Source: Streptomyces sp. NBC_01241
GTDB taxonomy: Bacteria; Actinomycetota; Actinomycetes; Streptomycetales; Streptomycetaceae
DNA: 64,000 nucleotides
NCBI RefSeq assembly: GCF_041435435.1
Contig: NZ_CP108494.1
Location: 7,040,501-7,104,500 of the forward strand
Reading direction: 5' to 3'
In this document: in pieces, positions 17,564 through 26,086 of the stretch
How positions within the stretch are numbered: position 1 is the first letter of the stretch
How the letters are laid out: every line of letters starts with the position of its first letter
Translations under genes and position numbers: made by a program
Notes under the pieces: generated by a model
Database searches by the model: none
Told to the model about the DNA's origin: nothing
Seen by the model: the letters and a program-made list of their open reading frames with translations, nothing else

Positions 17564-19257
17564 GCGAGCTCTCCCACACGCAAGCGGCCGGAGTCGGGGC
17601 CGGCGGTGCCGGTGCCGGTGCTGTCGTCGGGGCGGGTGAGGACGCTCGGGCCCAGGAGCTGTCCTACGCGCACGGCACCGGTACCACGGCGCTGCTCGGC
17701 GACACCATCGGAGGCAATCTCGGCCGCGCGGTCGCGGCCTTCGGCGAACGCGAGGCGCTCGTCGACGTCGCGTCGGGACGACGCTGGACGTACGCCGAAT
17801 TCGGCGCGTCGGTCGACGAGCTGGCCCGTGCGCTGATGGCGTCGGGGGTGGCCAAGGGCGACCGGGTCGGCATCTGGGCGGTCAACTGCCCCGAGTGGGT
17901 CCTCGTGCAGTACGCCACCGCCCGCATCGGCGCCATCATGGTCAACATCAACCCGGCCTACCGGGCGCACGAGCTGGAGTTCGTACTGAAGCAGGCCGGG
18001 ATCTCGCTCCTGGTCGCCTCGCTCGCGCACCGCACCGGCGACTACCGCGGCCTGGTCGACCAGGTCCGCGGCGACTGTCCCGCACTGCGTGCCGTGCACT
18101 ACATCGGCGACCCGTCCTGGGACGAGCTGCTGGCCGCCGCGCCATCCGTGACGGAGAAGCAACTCACCGACCGCGCGACCGAGTTGTCCTGCGACGACCC
18201 GATCAACATCCAGTACACCTCCGGCACCACCGGCTTTCCCAAGGGGGCCACCCTCTCCCACCACAACATCCTCAACAACGGCTATTTCGTGGGGGAGCTG
18301 GTCGCCTACACCGAACAGGACCGGATCTGTCTGCCCGTCCCCTTCTACCACTGCTTCGGCATGGTGATGGGTAACCTCGGCGCCACCTCGCACGGCGCCT
18401 GCATCGTGATCCCGACGCCCTCCTTCGAGCCCGCCGCGGTGCTGGCCGCCGTGCAACAGGAGCGCTGCACCTCGCTCTACGGCGTTCCCACCATGTTCAT
18501 CTCCGAGCTGAACCTCCCCGACTTCGCCTCGTACGACCTCTCCTCGCTGCGCACCGGCATCATGGCCGGATCGCCCTGCCCGGTCGAGGTGATGAAGCGG
18601 GTCGTCGCCGAGATGCACATGGACGAGGTGTCCATCTGCTACGGCATGACGGAGACCTCGCCGGTGTCCACCCAGACCCGCCGCGACGACGACCTGGAGC
18701 GCCGCACCGGCACGGTCGGCCGCGTCATGCCGCACATCGAGGTCAAGGTCGTCGACCCGGTGACCGGCGTGACCCTGGAGCGCGGCGCGGCGGGCGAACT
18801 CCGCACCCGGGGCTACAGCGTGATGCTCGGTTACTGGGACCAGCCCGAGCGCACCGCGGAGGCGATAGACGCGGGCCGCTGGATGCACACCGGGGACCTC
18901 GCGGTGATGCGCGAGGACGGCTACGTACAGATCGTCGGCCGGATCAAGGATGTGATCATCCGCGGCGGCGAGAACGTCTATCCGCGGGAGGTCGAGGAGT
19001 TCCTCCACGGTCACCCGAAGATCGCTGACGTGCAGGTGGTGGGCGTACCGGACGAGATGTACGGCGAGGAGATCCTGGCCTGCGTCATCCCGAGGGACCC
19101 GGCGGACCCGCCGACCCTGGACGAGGTTTCGGGCTACTGCCGCGACCAGTTGGCGCACTACAAGATCCCGCGGCGGCTGCAGATCCTGGAAGCCTTCCCG
19201 ATGACGGTCAGCGGGAAGGTCCGCAAGATCGAACTGCGGGAGCGCTACGGCCGGTAG
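17560..19257 (+). CDS. Fatty acyl-CoA synthetase (FadD-like)
   Basis: A 565-residue ANL-superfamily ligase. It has IQYTSGTTGFPKGATLSHHN (P-loop), CYGMTETSPVSTQTRRDDD, WMHTGDLAVMREDGYVQIVG, RIKDVIIRGGENVYPREVEE and the catalytic Lys in MTVSGKVRKIELRE. This is the classical medium/long-chain layout. The first 35 residues are Gly/Ala-rich. It overlaps the preceding ligase by four bases. Two ligases under one regulator suggest degradation of an unusual acid through beta-oxidation, with beta-oxidation genes outside this window. Confidence 0.88.
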   Translation: MSELSHTQAAGVGAGGAGAGAVVGAGEDARAQELSYAHGTGTTALLGDTIGGNLGRAVAAFGEREALVDVASGRRWTYAEFGASVDELARALMASGVAKGDRVGIWAVNCPEWVLVQYATARIGAIMVNINPAYRAHELEFVLKQAGISLLVASLAHRTGDYRGLVDQVRGDCPALRAVHYIGDPSWDELLAAAPSVTEKQLTDRATELSCDDPINIQYTSGTTGFPKGATLSHHNILNNGYFVGELVAYTEQDRICLPVPFYHCFGMVMGNLGATSHGACIVIPTPSFEPAAVLAAVQQERCTSLYGVPTMFISELNLPDFASYDLSSLRTGIMAGSPCPVEVMKRVVAEMHMDEVSICYGMTETSPVSTQTRRDDDLERRTGTVGRVMPHIEVKVVDPVTGVTLERGAAGELRTRGYSVMLGYWDQPERTAEAIDAGRWMHTGDLAVMREDGYVQIVGRIKDVIIRGGENVYPREVEEFLHGHPKIADVQVVGVPDEMYGEEILACVIPRDPADPPTLDEVSGYCRDQLAHYKIPRRLQILEAFPMTVSGKVRKIELRERYGR

Positions 19258-19279
19258 GAGCGGATTGCCCCGGGCGTGG

Positions 19280-19501
19280 TCAGGCGGCCTCGATGATGTC
19301 GCCGGCCATGCCCCGGGTCGCGGCCGCCCATTCGATCAGCAGCACCTCGTAGGCGGCGGATTCCACGGACGACCAGTCCTGGCCGGCTCGCGCGTCGACC
19401 AACGCCCGTATCGCCTCGTTCGCCTCGGCGGCGGACGGGTGCGTCGGGCGGGTCGTGCGCGGCGGGTCGGTGGGCGGGATCTGCCGTGGAGTTAAAAGCA
19501 T
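19280..19501 (-). CDS. Small protein with a TTA codon
   Basis: A 73-residue protein beginning MLLTPRQIPPTDPPRTTRPT, with a helical C-terminal half (SAAEANEAIRALVDARAGQD; SSVESAAYEVLLIEWAAATR). It resembles the short epsilon-like or biosynthetic accessory proteins seen near acyl-CoA genes, but I cannot assign a family. AAGG precedes the ATG. The third codon is TTA, so translation should depend on the bldA tRNA and be developmentally timed. Confidence 0.6.
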   Translation of the reverse strand: MLLTPRQIPPTDPPRTTRPTHPSAAEANEAIRALVDARAGQDWSSVESAAYEVLLIEWAAATRGMAGDIIEAA

Positions 19502-19576
19502 GGCCCTACCTTAAGGCCCGCCACTGACAACGGTCCGAACATTTGTGGCCCCTGGCTCGAACGTGACGGATTGCAC

Positions 19577-20131
19577 TCACCGTTGCCGGCCGGTTCCACT
19601 GCGGTGCGGGTCGTGCCCGGCGCGCGGGACCTCGCGGCGCATGCAGACTCTCGGCCAGCGGTCCAGGCCGTGTTCCGCCTCTTCCGCCCTGATCTTCCGC
19701 AGCCCGTCGGTGAGTTCGGATTCCACGAGCGCACGGAAGCCGAGGCGGGTGTAGTACGGGGCGTTCCACGGGACGTGGGAGAAGGTCGTCAGCGTGAGCG
19801 CGTCCAGCCGGGCGTCGGCCGCCCACCCGGCGAGATGGTCGATGAGGGTGCTGCCCAGCCCGCGCCGCGCGACGGTCGGATGGACGGAGACCTGCTCGAT
19901 GTGGGCCGCGCCGTCGACCGGGTCGGCGATCAGATAGCCGGCCGGGCGGTCGTCGCCGTCGACGGCGACCCAGGCGCGGCCGGCCCGGCGGTAGCCGTCC
20001 AGCAGGTCGAGGGGCGGCGGATCGTCGTCCGCGACGGCGATCATGCCGAGCGTGCGGAACGGTTCGCCGGCGGCGCGCTCGATGTCCTGCAGCAGCGGAA
20101 GATCGGAGCGGCGGGCGGTACGGATACGCAT
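19577..20131 (-). CDS. GNAT family N-acetyltransferase
   Basis: A 184-residue acetyltransferase with the GNAT core: RIRTARRSDLPLLQDIERAA, GYLIADPVDGAAHIEQVSVH, the acetyl-CoA pyrophosphate loop VARRGLGSTLIDHL (Q/RxxGxG/A type) and a C-terminal WNAPYYTRLGFRAL. The acyl acceptor is unknown. Start MRIRTARRS at 20131 is a clean domain start; the apparent upstream extension is another frame of the neighbouring gene. Confidence 0.82.
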   Translation of the reverse strand: MRIRTARRSDLPLLQDIERAAGEPFRTLGMIAVADDDPPPLDLLDGYRRAGRAWVAVDGDDRPAGYLIADPVDGAAHIEQVSVHPTVARRGLGSTLIDHLAGWAADARLDALTLTTFSHVPWNAPYYTRLGFRALVESELTDGLRKIRAEEAEHGLDRWPRVCMRREVPRAGHDPHRSGTGRQR

Positions 20132-20166
20132 GCGGCCAGTATGGCGCCCGCGCAGGACGGCCGGTC

Positions 20167-20898
20167 TCAGGCGCCGGTGCCGATCAGTTCGTCCGCAGGG
20201 GCGTTGACCGGCTGCGGCGTTCCCATGAGGTCCGTCGTGAAGAGCGGGATGCCGAGCCCGTCCGCGCGCGCCTCGGCGTCCTCGGCGTAGCCCGCGAGTG
20301 AGAAGAGCACGCTCCTGGCGGACGCGGTCAGTGCGTGCAGCCAGAGGCACTCGACGTCGCGCAGCGCGGTCGGGCGGGTGGTGGCGTCGACCCGGGCGAT
20401 CAGCCCGGTGGCCCGCAGGTCGATCCGCGCGGGGGAGCGTTCCGCGGGCTGTACGACGTCGTGGTAGCCGAGCCACGTCAAGTACAGGGCGGCGACGGTG
20501 ACCGCGTCGCGCGCGGTACGGACCGGCCGCGGCCGGAACGCCGGCCGGGGCGGCGGCGCGGTGCGCGGCAGCGAGATGTGGGACGGCCGGGCGGGCCGGG
20601 TGACTTCGGTGGGGGCGCCGGTGGCGTCGTGCGCCGTCACCGGACGGACCGGTATGCGCAGCACCGTCCCGCACGGGCAGCACAGCTCCGGCTGCGGCCA
20701 CTGGTCGAGACGCCCGCAGCCACGACAGCGCACCGTCACCCAGTCGTCGTTCCAGGTGCGGTGCGTGATCGGTACGACCGGGGCGCCGCGCAGCACGCTA
20801 GGGCTGGTCGGCGCCCCGCACGGACACGGATAGACCGGCGTGCTGTACGCGTGGTCGCGGCGGCAGGCCGGACAGCGTACCGGCACCGACTCCACCAT
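20167..20898 (-). CDS. Double zinc-ribbon protein with a degenerate Mrr-like nuclease fold
   Basis: A 243-residue protein. Two zinc ribbons lie in the N-terminal 80 residues: CPACRR with CPCGAP, and CRGCGR with CCPCGT. A Pro/Arg linker follows. The C-terminal domain (TVAALYLTWLGYHDVVQPAE; ARIDLRATGLIARVDA; SVLFSLAGYAEDAEARADGL) has the spacing of a restriction-endonuclease-like Mrr fold. The canonical D...(D/E/Q)xK is not seen: the second block reads ARVD. It is therefore probably a nucleic-acid-binding rather than cleaving protein. Fold assignment is by pattern only. Confidence 0.5.
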   Translation of the reverse strand: MVESVPVRCPACRRDHAYSTPVYPCPCGAPTSPSVLRGAPVVPITHRTWNDDWVTVRCRGCGRLDQWPQPELCCPCGTVLRIPVRPVTAHDATGAPTEVTRPARPSHISLPRTAPPPRPAFRPRPVRTARDAVTVAALYLTWLGYHDVVQPAERSPARIDLRATGLIARVDATTRPTALRDVECLWLHALTASARSVLFSLAGYAEDAEARADGLGIPLFTTDLMGTPQPVNAPADELIGTGA

Positions 20899-21122
20899 GC
20901 TCTCCCTCCGGCCCCGGGCGTGCGCCCCGGTGACGGGCAGCCTCGGCGCGCCCCGACGCGCCGGAGCCGACTGACGCGGGCCGGCTCCGCTCCGTATCCC
21001 TCATGGTCCACCAGAAGCGAGGTCCCGGGGGGCGACTTGGCGTACTTCGCGGACCGGGCGCGCGCATCGGTCCGCCGGGTGCGGACTCTCTTGACGGCCG
21101 CCCGGCCGCGCTTTAGATTAAC

Positions 21123-21158
21123 TTCCGCATAACAGAATCAATTTTCCGCAATACGGAA
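21123..21158. promoter_or_regulatory. Paired AllR-type operators before gcl
   Basis: Site A at 21123-21137 is TTCCGCATAACAGAA and site B at 21144-21158 is TTCCGCAATACGGAA, a perfect TTCCG-N5-CGGAA palindrome. The repeats are 21 bp apart, two helical turns. Two more CGGAA half-sites lie at 21171 and 21182. Site B is the exact reverse complement of the perfect site before hyi. The IclR-family AllR is the expected binder. Confidence 0.75.
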
Positions 21159-21246
21159 TTCGAATCTAGGCGGAATCAATGCGGAATTGGTGCTCTCAGG
21201 TGGCGCGACAGAGCCCGAATCCACCAGGCCCGAGCAGGAGCACTCA

Positions 21247-23031
21247 ATGCCTCGAATGACCGCTGCCCGAGCGGCAGTTGAGATCCTCAAGCGCGAAGGC
21301 GTCAGCAACGCGTTCGGTGTGCCGGGCGCGGCGATCAACCCCTTCTACGCGGCCCTCGAGGCCTCCGGCGGGGTTCGTCACACGCTCGCCCGCCATGTCG
21401 AGGGCGCCTCCCACATGGCGGAGGGGTACACCCGGGCGCGTCCGGGCAACATCGGCGTCTGCATCGGCACGTCGGGTCCGGCCGGCACCGACATGATCAC
21501 CGGCCTCTACTCCGCGATCGCCGACTCGATCCCGATCCTCTGCATCACCGGCCAGGCGCCGACCGCCGTGCTCCACAAGGAGGACTTCCAGGCGGTCGAC
21601 ATCGCCTCGATCGCGGCGCCCGTCACCAAGGCCGCCACGACCGTCCTCGAAGCCGCCCAGGTCCCGGGCGTCTTCCAGCAGGCCTTCCACCTGATGAGAA
21701 CCGGCCGCCCCGGCCCGGTCCTCATCGACCTGCCCATCGACGTCCAGCTCACCGAGATCGAGTTCGACCCCGATCTGTACGAGCCGCTGCCGGTGCACAA
21801 GCCCGCCGCGACCCGCAAGCAGATCGAGCGCGCCCTGGAGCTGCTGAACGCCTCCGAGCGCCCGCTGCTCGTCGCGGGCGGCGGCGTCATCAACGCCGAC
21901 GCGTGCCAACTCCTTGTCGCATTCGCCGAGTTGACCGGCGTCCCGGTCGTCCCCACCCTGATGGGCTGGGGCGTCATCGCCGACGACCACGAGCTGAACG
22001 CGGGCATGGTTGGCCTGCAGACCTCGCACCGCTACGGCAACGCGAACTTCCTGGAGTCCGACTTCGTCCTCGGCATCGGCAACCGCTGGGCCAACCGCCA
22101 CACCGGCAAGCTGGACGTCTACATCCGGGGCCGCACCTTCGTCCACGTGGACATCGAGCCCACCCAGCTCGGCAAGATCTTCGCCCCCGACCTCGGCATC
22201 GCCTCCGACGCCGAGGCGGCGCTGGAGCTGTTCGTCGAGGTGGCGCGCGAGCTGAAGGCCGCGGGGAAGCTCAAGGACCGCTCGGAGTGGGCCGCGTCCA
22301 CCCAGGAGCGCCGGGCCGCGCTGCAGCGCCGTACGCACTTCGACAACGTGCCGCTGAAGCCGCAGCGGGTGTACGAGGAGATGAACCGGGCCTTCGGCCC
22401 CGAGACCCGGTACGTCACCACGATCGGCCTCTCCCAGATCGCCGGTGCGCAGATGCTGCACGTCCACCGGCCGCGCCACTGGATCAACTGCGGCCAGGCG
22501 GGCCCGCTCGGCTGGACCATCCCGGCCGCGCTGGGCGTCGCCACCGCCGACCCGGACGGCTCCGTCGTCGCCCTCTCCGGCGACTACGACTTCCAGTTCA
22601 TGCTGGAGGAGCTGGCGGTCGGCGCGCAGCACCGTATCCCGTACGTCCACGTCCTGGTGAACAACTCCTACCTGGGGCTGATCCGCCAGGCGCAGCGCAC
22701 CTTCGACATCGACTTCCAGGTCAACCTGGAGTTCGAGAACCTCAACTCGCCGGAGCTCGGCGTCTACGGCGTCGACCATGTCAAGGTCGTCGAGGGCCTG
22801 GGCTGCAAGGCGATCCGCGTCATCGAGCCGGACCAGCTGCTGCCGGCCTTCGAGGAGGCGAAGAAGCTGGCTGCGGAGTTCCGGGTCCCGGTGGTCGTCG
22901 AGGCCATTGTGGAGCGCGTGACGAACATCGCGATGAGCGGTACGGACATCGCGTCCGTCAACGAGTTCGAGGACATCGCGACCGACCCGTCCCACGCCCC
23001 GACCGCGATCCGCCGGTTGACGGCATCCTGA
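21247..23031 (+). CDS. gcl: Glyoxylate carboligase
   Basis: A 594-residue ThDP- and FAD-family enzyme that condenses two glyoxylates to tartronate semialdehyde with loss of CO2. [20 protein letters not shown] is the typical Gcl start. In [17 protein letters not shown] a Val replaces the glutamate that most ThDP enzymes use to activate the cofactor, which is characteristic of Gcl. The ThDP/Mg motif is [16 protein letters not shown]...VNNSYLGLI. The ATG at 21247 fits the family start. The operator pair ends 88 bp upstream. It is monocistronic and divergent in function to hyi-glxR, which process its product. Confidence 0.95.
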   Translation: MPRMTAARAAVEILKREGVSNAFGVPGAAINPFYAALEASGGVRHTLARHVEGASHMAEGYTRARPGNIGVCIGTSGPAGTDMITGLYSAIADSIPILCITGQAPTAVLHKEDFQAVDIASIAAPVTKAATTVLEAAQVPGVFQQAFHLMRTGRPGPVLIDLPIDVQLTEIEFDPDLYEPLPVHKPAATRKQIERALELLNASERPLLVAGGGVINADACQLLVAFAELTGVPVVPTLMGWGVIADDHELNAGMVGLQTSHRYGNANFLESDFVLGIGNRWANRHTGKLDVYIRGRTFVHVDIEPTQLGKIFAPDLGIASDAEAALELFVEVARELKAAGKLKDRSEWAASTQERRAALQRRTHFDNVPLKPQRVYEEMNRAFGPETRYVTTIGLSQIAGAQMLHVHRPRHWINCGQAGPLGWTIPAALGVATADPDGSVVALSGDYDFQFMLEELAVGAQHRIPYVHVLVNNSYLGLIRQAQRTFDIDFQVNLEFENLNSPELGVYGVDHVKVVEGLGCKAIRVIEPDQLLPAFEEAKKLAAEFRVPVVVEAIVERVTNIAMSGTDIASVNEFEDIATDPSHAPTAIRRLTAS

Positions 23032-23177
23032 CGGCCTGCCGGTCCGGCCGTGGCCTCCCGTCCCCGAGTCCCGGGGGCGGGGGGCCACGGTCAGGGGGCC
23101 GGCGCGTCCGGTGGCCGAGGACGGAACCCCGACGACGGGGCGGCCGGCACCCTGGGAGCGGCCCGGCACGCGAGGAA

Positions 23178-23215
23178 GGGCGCGGAGTACGGGACCGTAT
23201 CCGTACTCCGCGCCC
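23178..23215. terminator. Perfect 15-bp stem hairpin
   Basis: GGGCGCGGAGTACGG and complement at 23178-23192 and 23201-23215, with an 8-nt loop. It lies in the 430-bp gap between convergent gcl and katA. A second GC-rich stem-loop occurs just after gcl at about 23049-23088. No gene was found in 23032-23461. Confidence 0.6.
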
Positions 23216-23411
23216 TGGCACGGGGAAAGAAAGGGGACAGGGGTCGCGGCGGCGGCGATCGGGCCGGAAGCCCTCGTCCCCTTCAGGTCAGGAGGCGAGC
23301 AGACCCACCTGCCCCCACCACCGCACTGGCATCGCACAACCGCCGCGACCTCGTCCTGCCCGCGCCGCATGACATCCCTCATCCGGATGTGCGACGCGAG
23401 CAGGGCTCGGT

Positions 23412-23498
23412 GTGAGGCTCGGTCCGCGCGCACGGGCGGACGGCCTCCCTCGCTGTGAGGCTCAGTCCTCGCGCAGGGTGCGGACGGCCTCCTCCACG
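23412..23498. repeat. Imperfect tandem echo of the catalase 3' end
   Basis: GTGAGGCTCGGTCC... at about 23412-23453 and GTGAGGCTCAGTCC... at about 23454-23498 share long matches, including CGGACGGCCTCC. The second copy holds the catalase stop codon region on the reverse strand. The first looks like a decayed duplication of the last 12-14 codons. Confidence 0.5.
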
Positions 23499-24918
23499 CG
23501 CTTGCCGTAGTCGGCGTCGGCGGCGTGGAAGTGGGCGAGGTTCTTCTCGATCACGTCGTCGCGGGTCACCTGGGAGAGGCCCCCGGCGATGTTGGCGACC
23601 AGGCGGCCCTTCTCGTCCTCGGACATCAGCCGGTACAGCTCGCCCGCCTGGAAGAAGTCGTCGTCCCTGGTGTGGCGGGCGCCGCGTGGGTGCCGGTCCG
23701 GCCGTGGATCGCGAGCGGGGCGGAGAGCGCCGCGTCGGTCTGGGCGGGGCCTGCGTACGAGTTGGGCTCGTAGTTCTTGTCGTGGCGCGCGCCGTTGCGC
23801 GTGGCGTGCAGCCCGTCACGGCCGTAATTGTCGACGACCGCGGTGCGCGGCGCGTTCACCGGGAGCTGGGTGTGGTTGACACCCAGCCGGTAGCGGTGCG
23901 CGTCCGCGTAGGCGAAGAGCCGGCCCTGGAGCATCTTGTCCGGGGACGGGCCGATGCCGGGCACGAAGTTGTTCGGGGAGAACGCGGCCTGCTCGACCTC
24001 GGCGAAGACGTTGTCCGGGTTGCGGTCCAGGACCAGCCGGCCCACCCGCTGCAGCGGGTAGTCCGCGTGCGGCCACACCTTGGTCAGGTCGAACGGGTTG
24101 AAGCGGTAGTCCGCGGCCTCGGCGGCCGGCATGACCTGTACGTGCAGCGTCCAGGACGGGTTCACACCGCGCTCGATGGCCTGGAGCAGGTCCGTCTGGT
24201 GCGAGCTGCCGTCCTTGCCCGCGAGTTCGGCGGCCTGCTCGCTGGAGAGGGAGCGCACGCCCTGGTTCGTCTTGAAGTGGTATTTGACGAAGAAGGCCTC
24301 GCCCTCGGCGTTCGTCCACTGGTACGTGTGCGAGCCGTAGCCGTTCATGTGACGGTACGAGGCGGGGATGCCGCGGTCGCCCATCAGCCAGGTGACTTGG
24401 TGGGTCGCCTCGGGCGCGTGGGCCCAGAAGTCCCAGACGTTGTCCGGCTCCTGACGGCCCGTGAACGGGTCGCGCTTCTGCGAGTGGATGAAGTCGGGGA
24501 ACTTGATCGGGTCCTTGATGAAGAACACCGGGGTGTTGTTGCCGACGAGGTCGTAATTGCCCTCGTCCGTATAGAACTTGAGGGCGAAGCCGCGCGGGTC
24601 GCGCACGGCGTCCGCGCCGCCCAGGGAGTCGGCGACGGTCGAGAAGCGGATGAACGTCCCGGTGCGCTTGCCGACCTCGGAGAGGAAGTCCGCGCGGGTG
24701 AACGCCGTGATGTCATCGGTCACTTCGAAGTAGCCGTACGCGCCGGAGCCGCGGGCGTGGACCACGCGCTCCGGTATGCGCTCCCGGTTGAAGCGGGCCA
24801 GCTTCTCCAGCAGGTGCTGGTCCTGGAGGAGGATCGGGCCACCGACGCCGGCGGTGGCGGAATTCTGGTTGTCGGCGACCGGGGCGCCTGACTCGGTCGT
24901 AAGCACACGCTGCGTCAT
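23462..24918 (-). pseudogene. katA: Monofunctional heme catalase, frameshifted near its 3' end
   Basis: The intact frame from 24918 gives a clade-3-type catalase: [20 protein letters not shown] (distal His), [20 protein letters not shown] (catalytic Asn), [14 protein letters not shown] (proximal Tyr). After GRTGTHAAP the frame changes: one C appears missing in the run corresponding to 23677-23679. With it restored the protein continues [20 protein letters not shown] to VRTLRED and stops at 23462, near 485 residues in all. As written it ends at 23626 with about 15 foreign residues, losing the C-terminal helices. It could still fold, or this may be a sequencing error. A TCAACA palindrome lies 93 bp upstream. 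Confidence 0.85.
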
Positions 24919-25009
24919 GGTGTCGGGGCGACCTTCCGTACGGGAGCTGCTGAGCTGCTGAACTGTGACGGCTCGGGGCTCCAGGAGCGTAAGTACGCCC
25001 CGAACCAGG

Positions 25010-25031
25010 CGTCAACAGTTTGTTGAAATTA
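25010..25031. promoter_or_regulatory. TCAACASTTTGTTGA palindrome before katA
   Basis: TCAACAGTTTGTTGA at 25012-25026 is a perfect 6-3-6 palindrome. Including flanks, it matches the site before uraD at 21 of 22 positions when one is reverse-complemented. It lies between glxR and katA on the strand reading into katA. The binding regulator is unknown. Confidence 0.7.
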
Positions 25032-25139
25032 GGAGTCTGGTATTCCGGATGGCGCCGACGCCTGGGCGCGACAGGACAGGTGTCAGTGCCGACACCATCC
25101 GGAAGTCTCTGGTTGCCGGGCCCGGCGGGGCCCCGCGGG

Positions 25140-26039
25140 TCAGGCATGGACCGGCTGACCCGACAGCCGCTCGACCGAGCGCAGCAGTGCCGAGTGGTCC
25201 AGGCCGCCGTCGCCCTGGGCGCGCAGCGAGGCGACGAGCTGGGCGACCACGGCGCCGACGGGCAGCGCGGCACCGACATTGCGGGCGGCGTCCGCGACGA
25301 TACCCATGTCCTTGTGGTGCAGGTCGATCCGGAAGCCCGGCGCGAAGTCCCGCTTCAGGAAGTTGTCCTTCTTACGGGTCAGGACCGTCGAGCCGGCCAG
25401 TCCGCCGCCCAGGACGTCCAGTGCGGCGGCGAGGTCGACGCCGGACTTCTCCAGGAAGACGACCGCCTCGGCGCACGCCTGGATGTTGACCGCGACGATC
25501 AGCTGGTTCGCGGCCTTCACCGTCTGACCGGAGCCGTGTGGACCGCACAGCACGATGGTCCTGCCGAGGGCCTGGAGGATCGGCTGCGCGGCGTCGAAGT
25601 CGGCCTGCTCGCCGCCGACCATGATGGACAGCACCGCCTCGACCGCACCGGCCTCGCCACCGGACACCGGGGCGTCCAATACCCGGATGCCCTTCTCCAC
25701 GGCGTTCTTCGCGAGGTCCACGGAGGTCTGCGGGGTGATCGACGACATGTCGATCAGCAGCGCGCCGCGCTTCGCGTTCTCCAGGATGCCGTCGGGGCCG
25801 TACGCGATGGCCTCGACCTGCGGGGAGGCGGGCACCATCATGATGACGACATCGGCGTCCCGGACCGCCTCGGCGATCGAGCCCGCGCCCGTGCCTCCGG
25901 CCGCGACCAGCCGGTCGATCTTGTCCTGCTCCAGGGTGTGACCGGTGACGTCGTACCCGGCCTCGATCAGGTTCTCGGACATGGGGGAGCCCATGATGCC
26001 GAGACCGATCCACGCAACCTTGGGGAGGTTGTTGCTCAT
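25140..26039 (-). CDS. glxR: Tartronate semialdehyde reductase (2-hydroxy-3-oxopropionate reductase)
   Basis: A 299-residue beta-hydroxyacid dehydrogenase. The N-terminal Rossmann motif is VAWIGLGIMGSPMSENLIEA; the substrate-binding loop is VLDAPVSGGEAGAVEAVLSI; the catalytic Lys lies in GQTVKAANQLIVAVNIQACA; KDMGIVADAARNVGAALPVG is also conserved. It reduces tartronate semialdehyde to D-glycerate with NAD(P)H. It follows hyi by 47 bp on the same strand, so hyi-glxR form a short operon with the AllR-type operator upstream of hyi. Confidence 0.93.
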   Translation of the reverse strand: MSNNLPKVAWIGLGIMGSPMSENLIEAGYDVTGHTLEQDKIDRLVAAGGTGAGSIAEAVRDADVVIMMVPASPQVEAIAYGPDGILENAKRGALLIDMSSITPQTSVDLAKNAVEKGIRVLDAPVSGGEAGAVEAVLSIMVGGEQADFDAAQPILQALGRTIVLCGPHGSGQTVKAANQLIVAVNIQACAEAVVFLEKSGVDLAAALDVLGGGLAGSTVLTRKKDNFLKRDFAPGFRIDLHHKDMGIVADAARNVGAALPVGAVVAQLVASLRAQGDGGLDHSALLRSVERLSGQPVHA

Positions 26040-26086
26040 GAGGGTGCCTTCCGGTAAGCGTGTGTGCGAGGGGGAGTTGTCCGCCC

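Noticed and set aside
21244-23433. Very long open frame antisense to gcl
   Set aside because: High-GC shadow frame; composition is biased (Arg/Asp/Gly/Val strings), there is no family match, and gcl on the other strand is certain.
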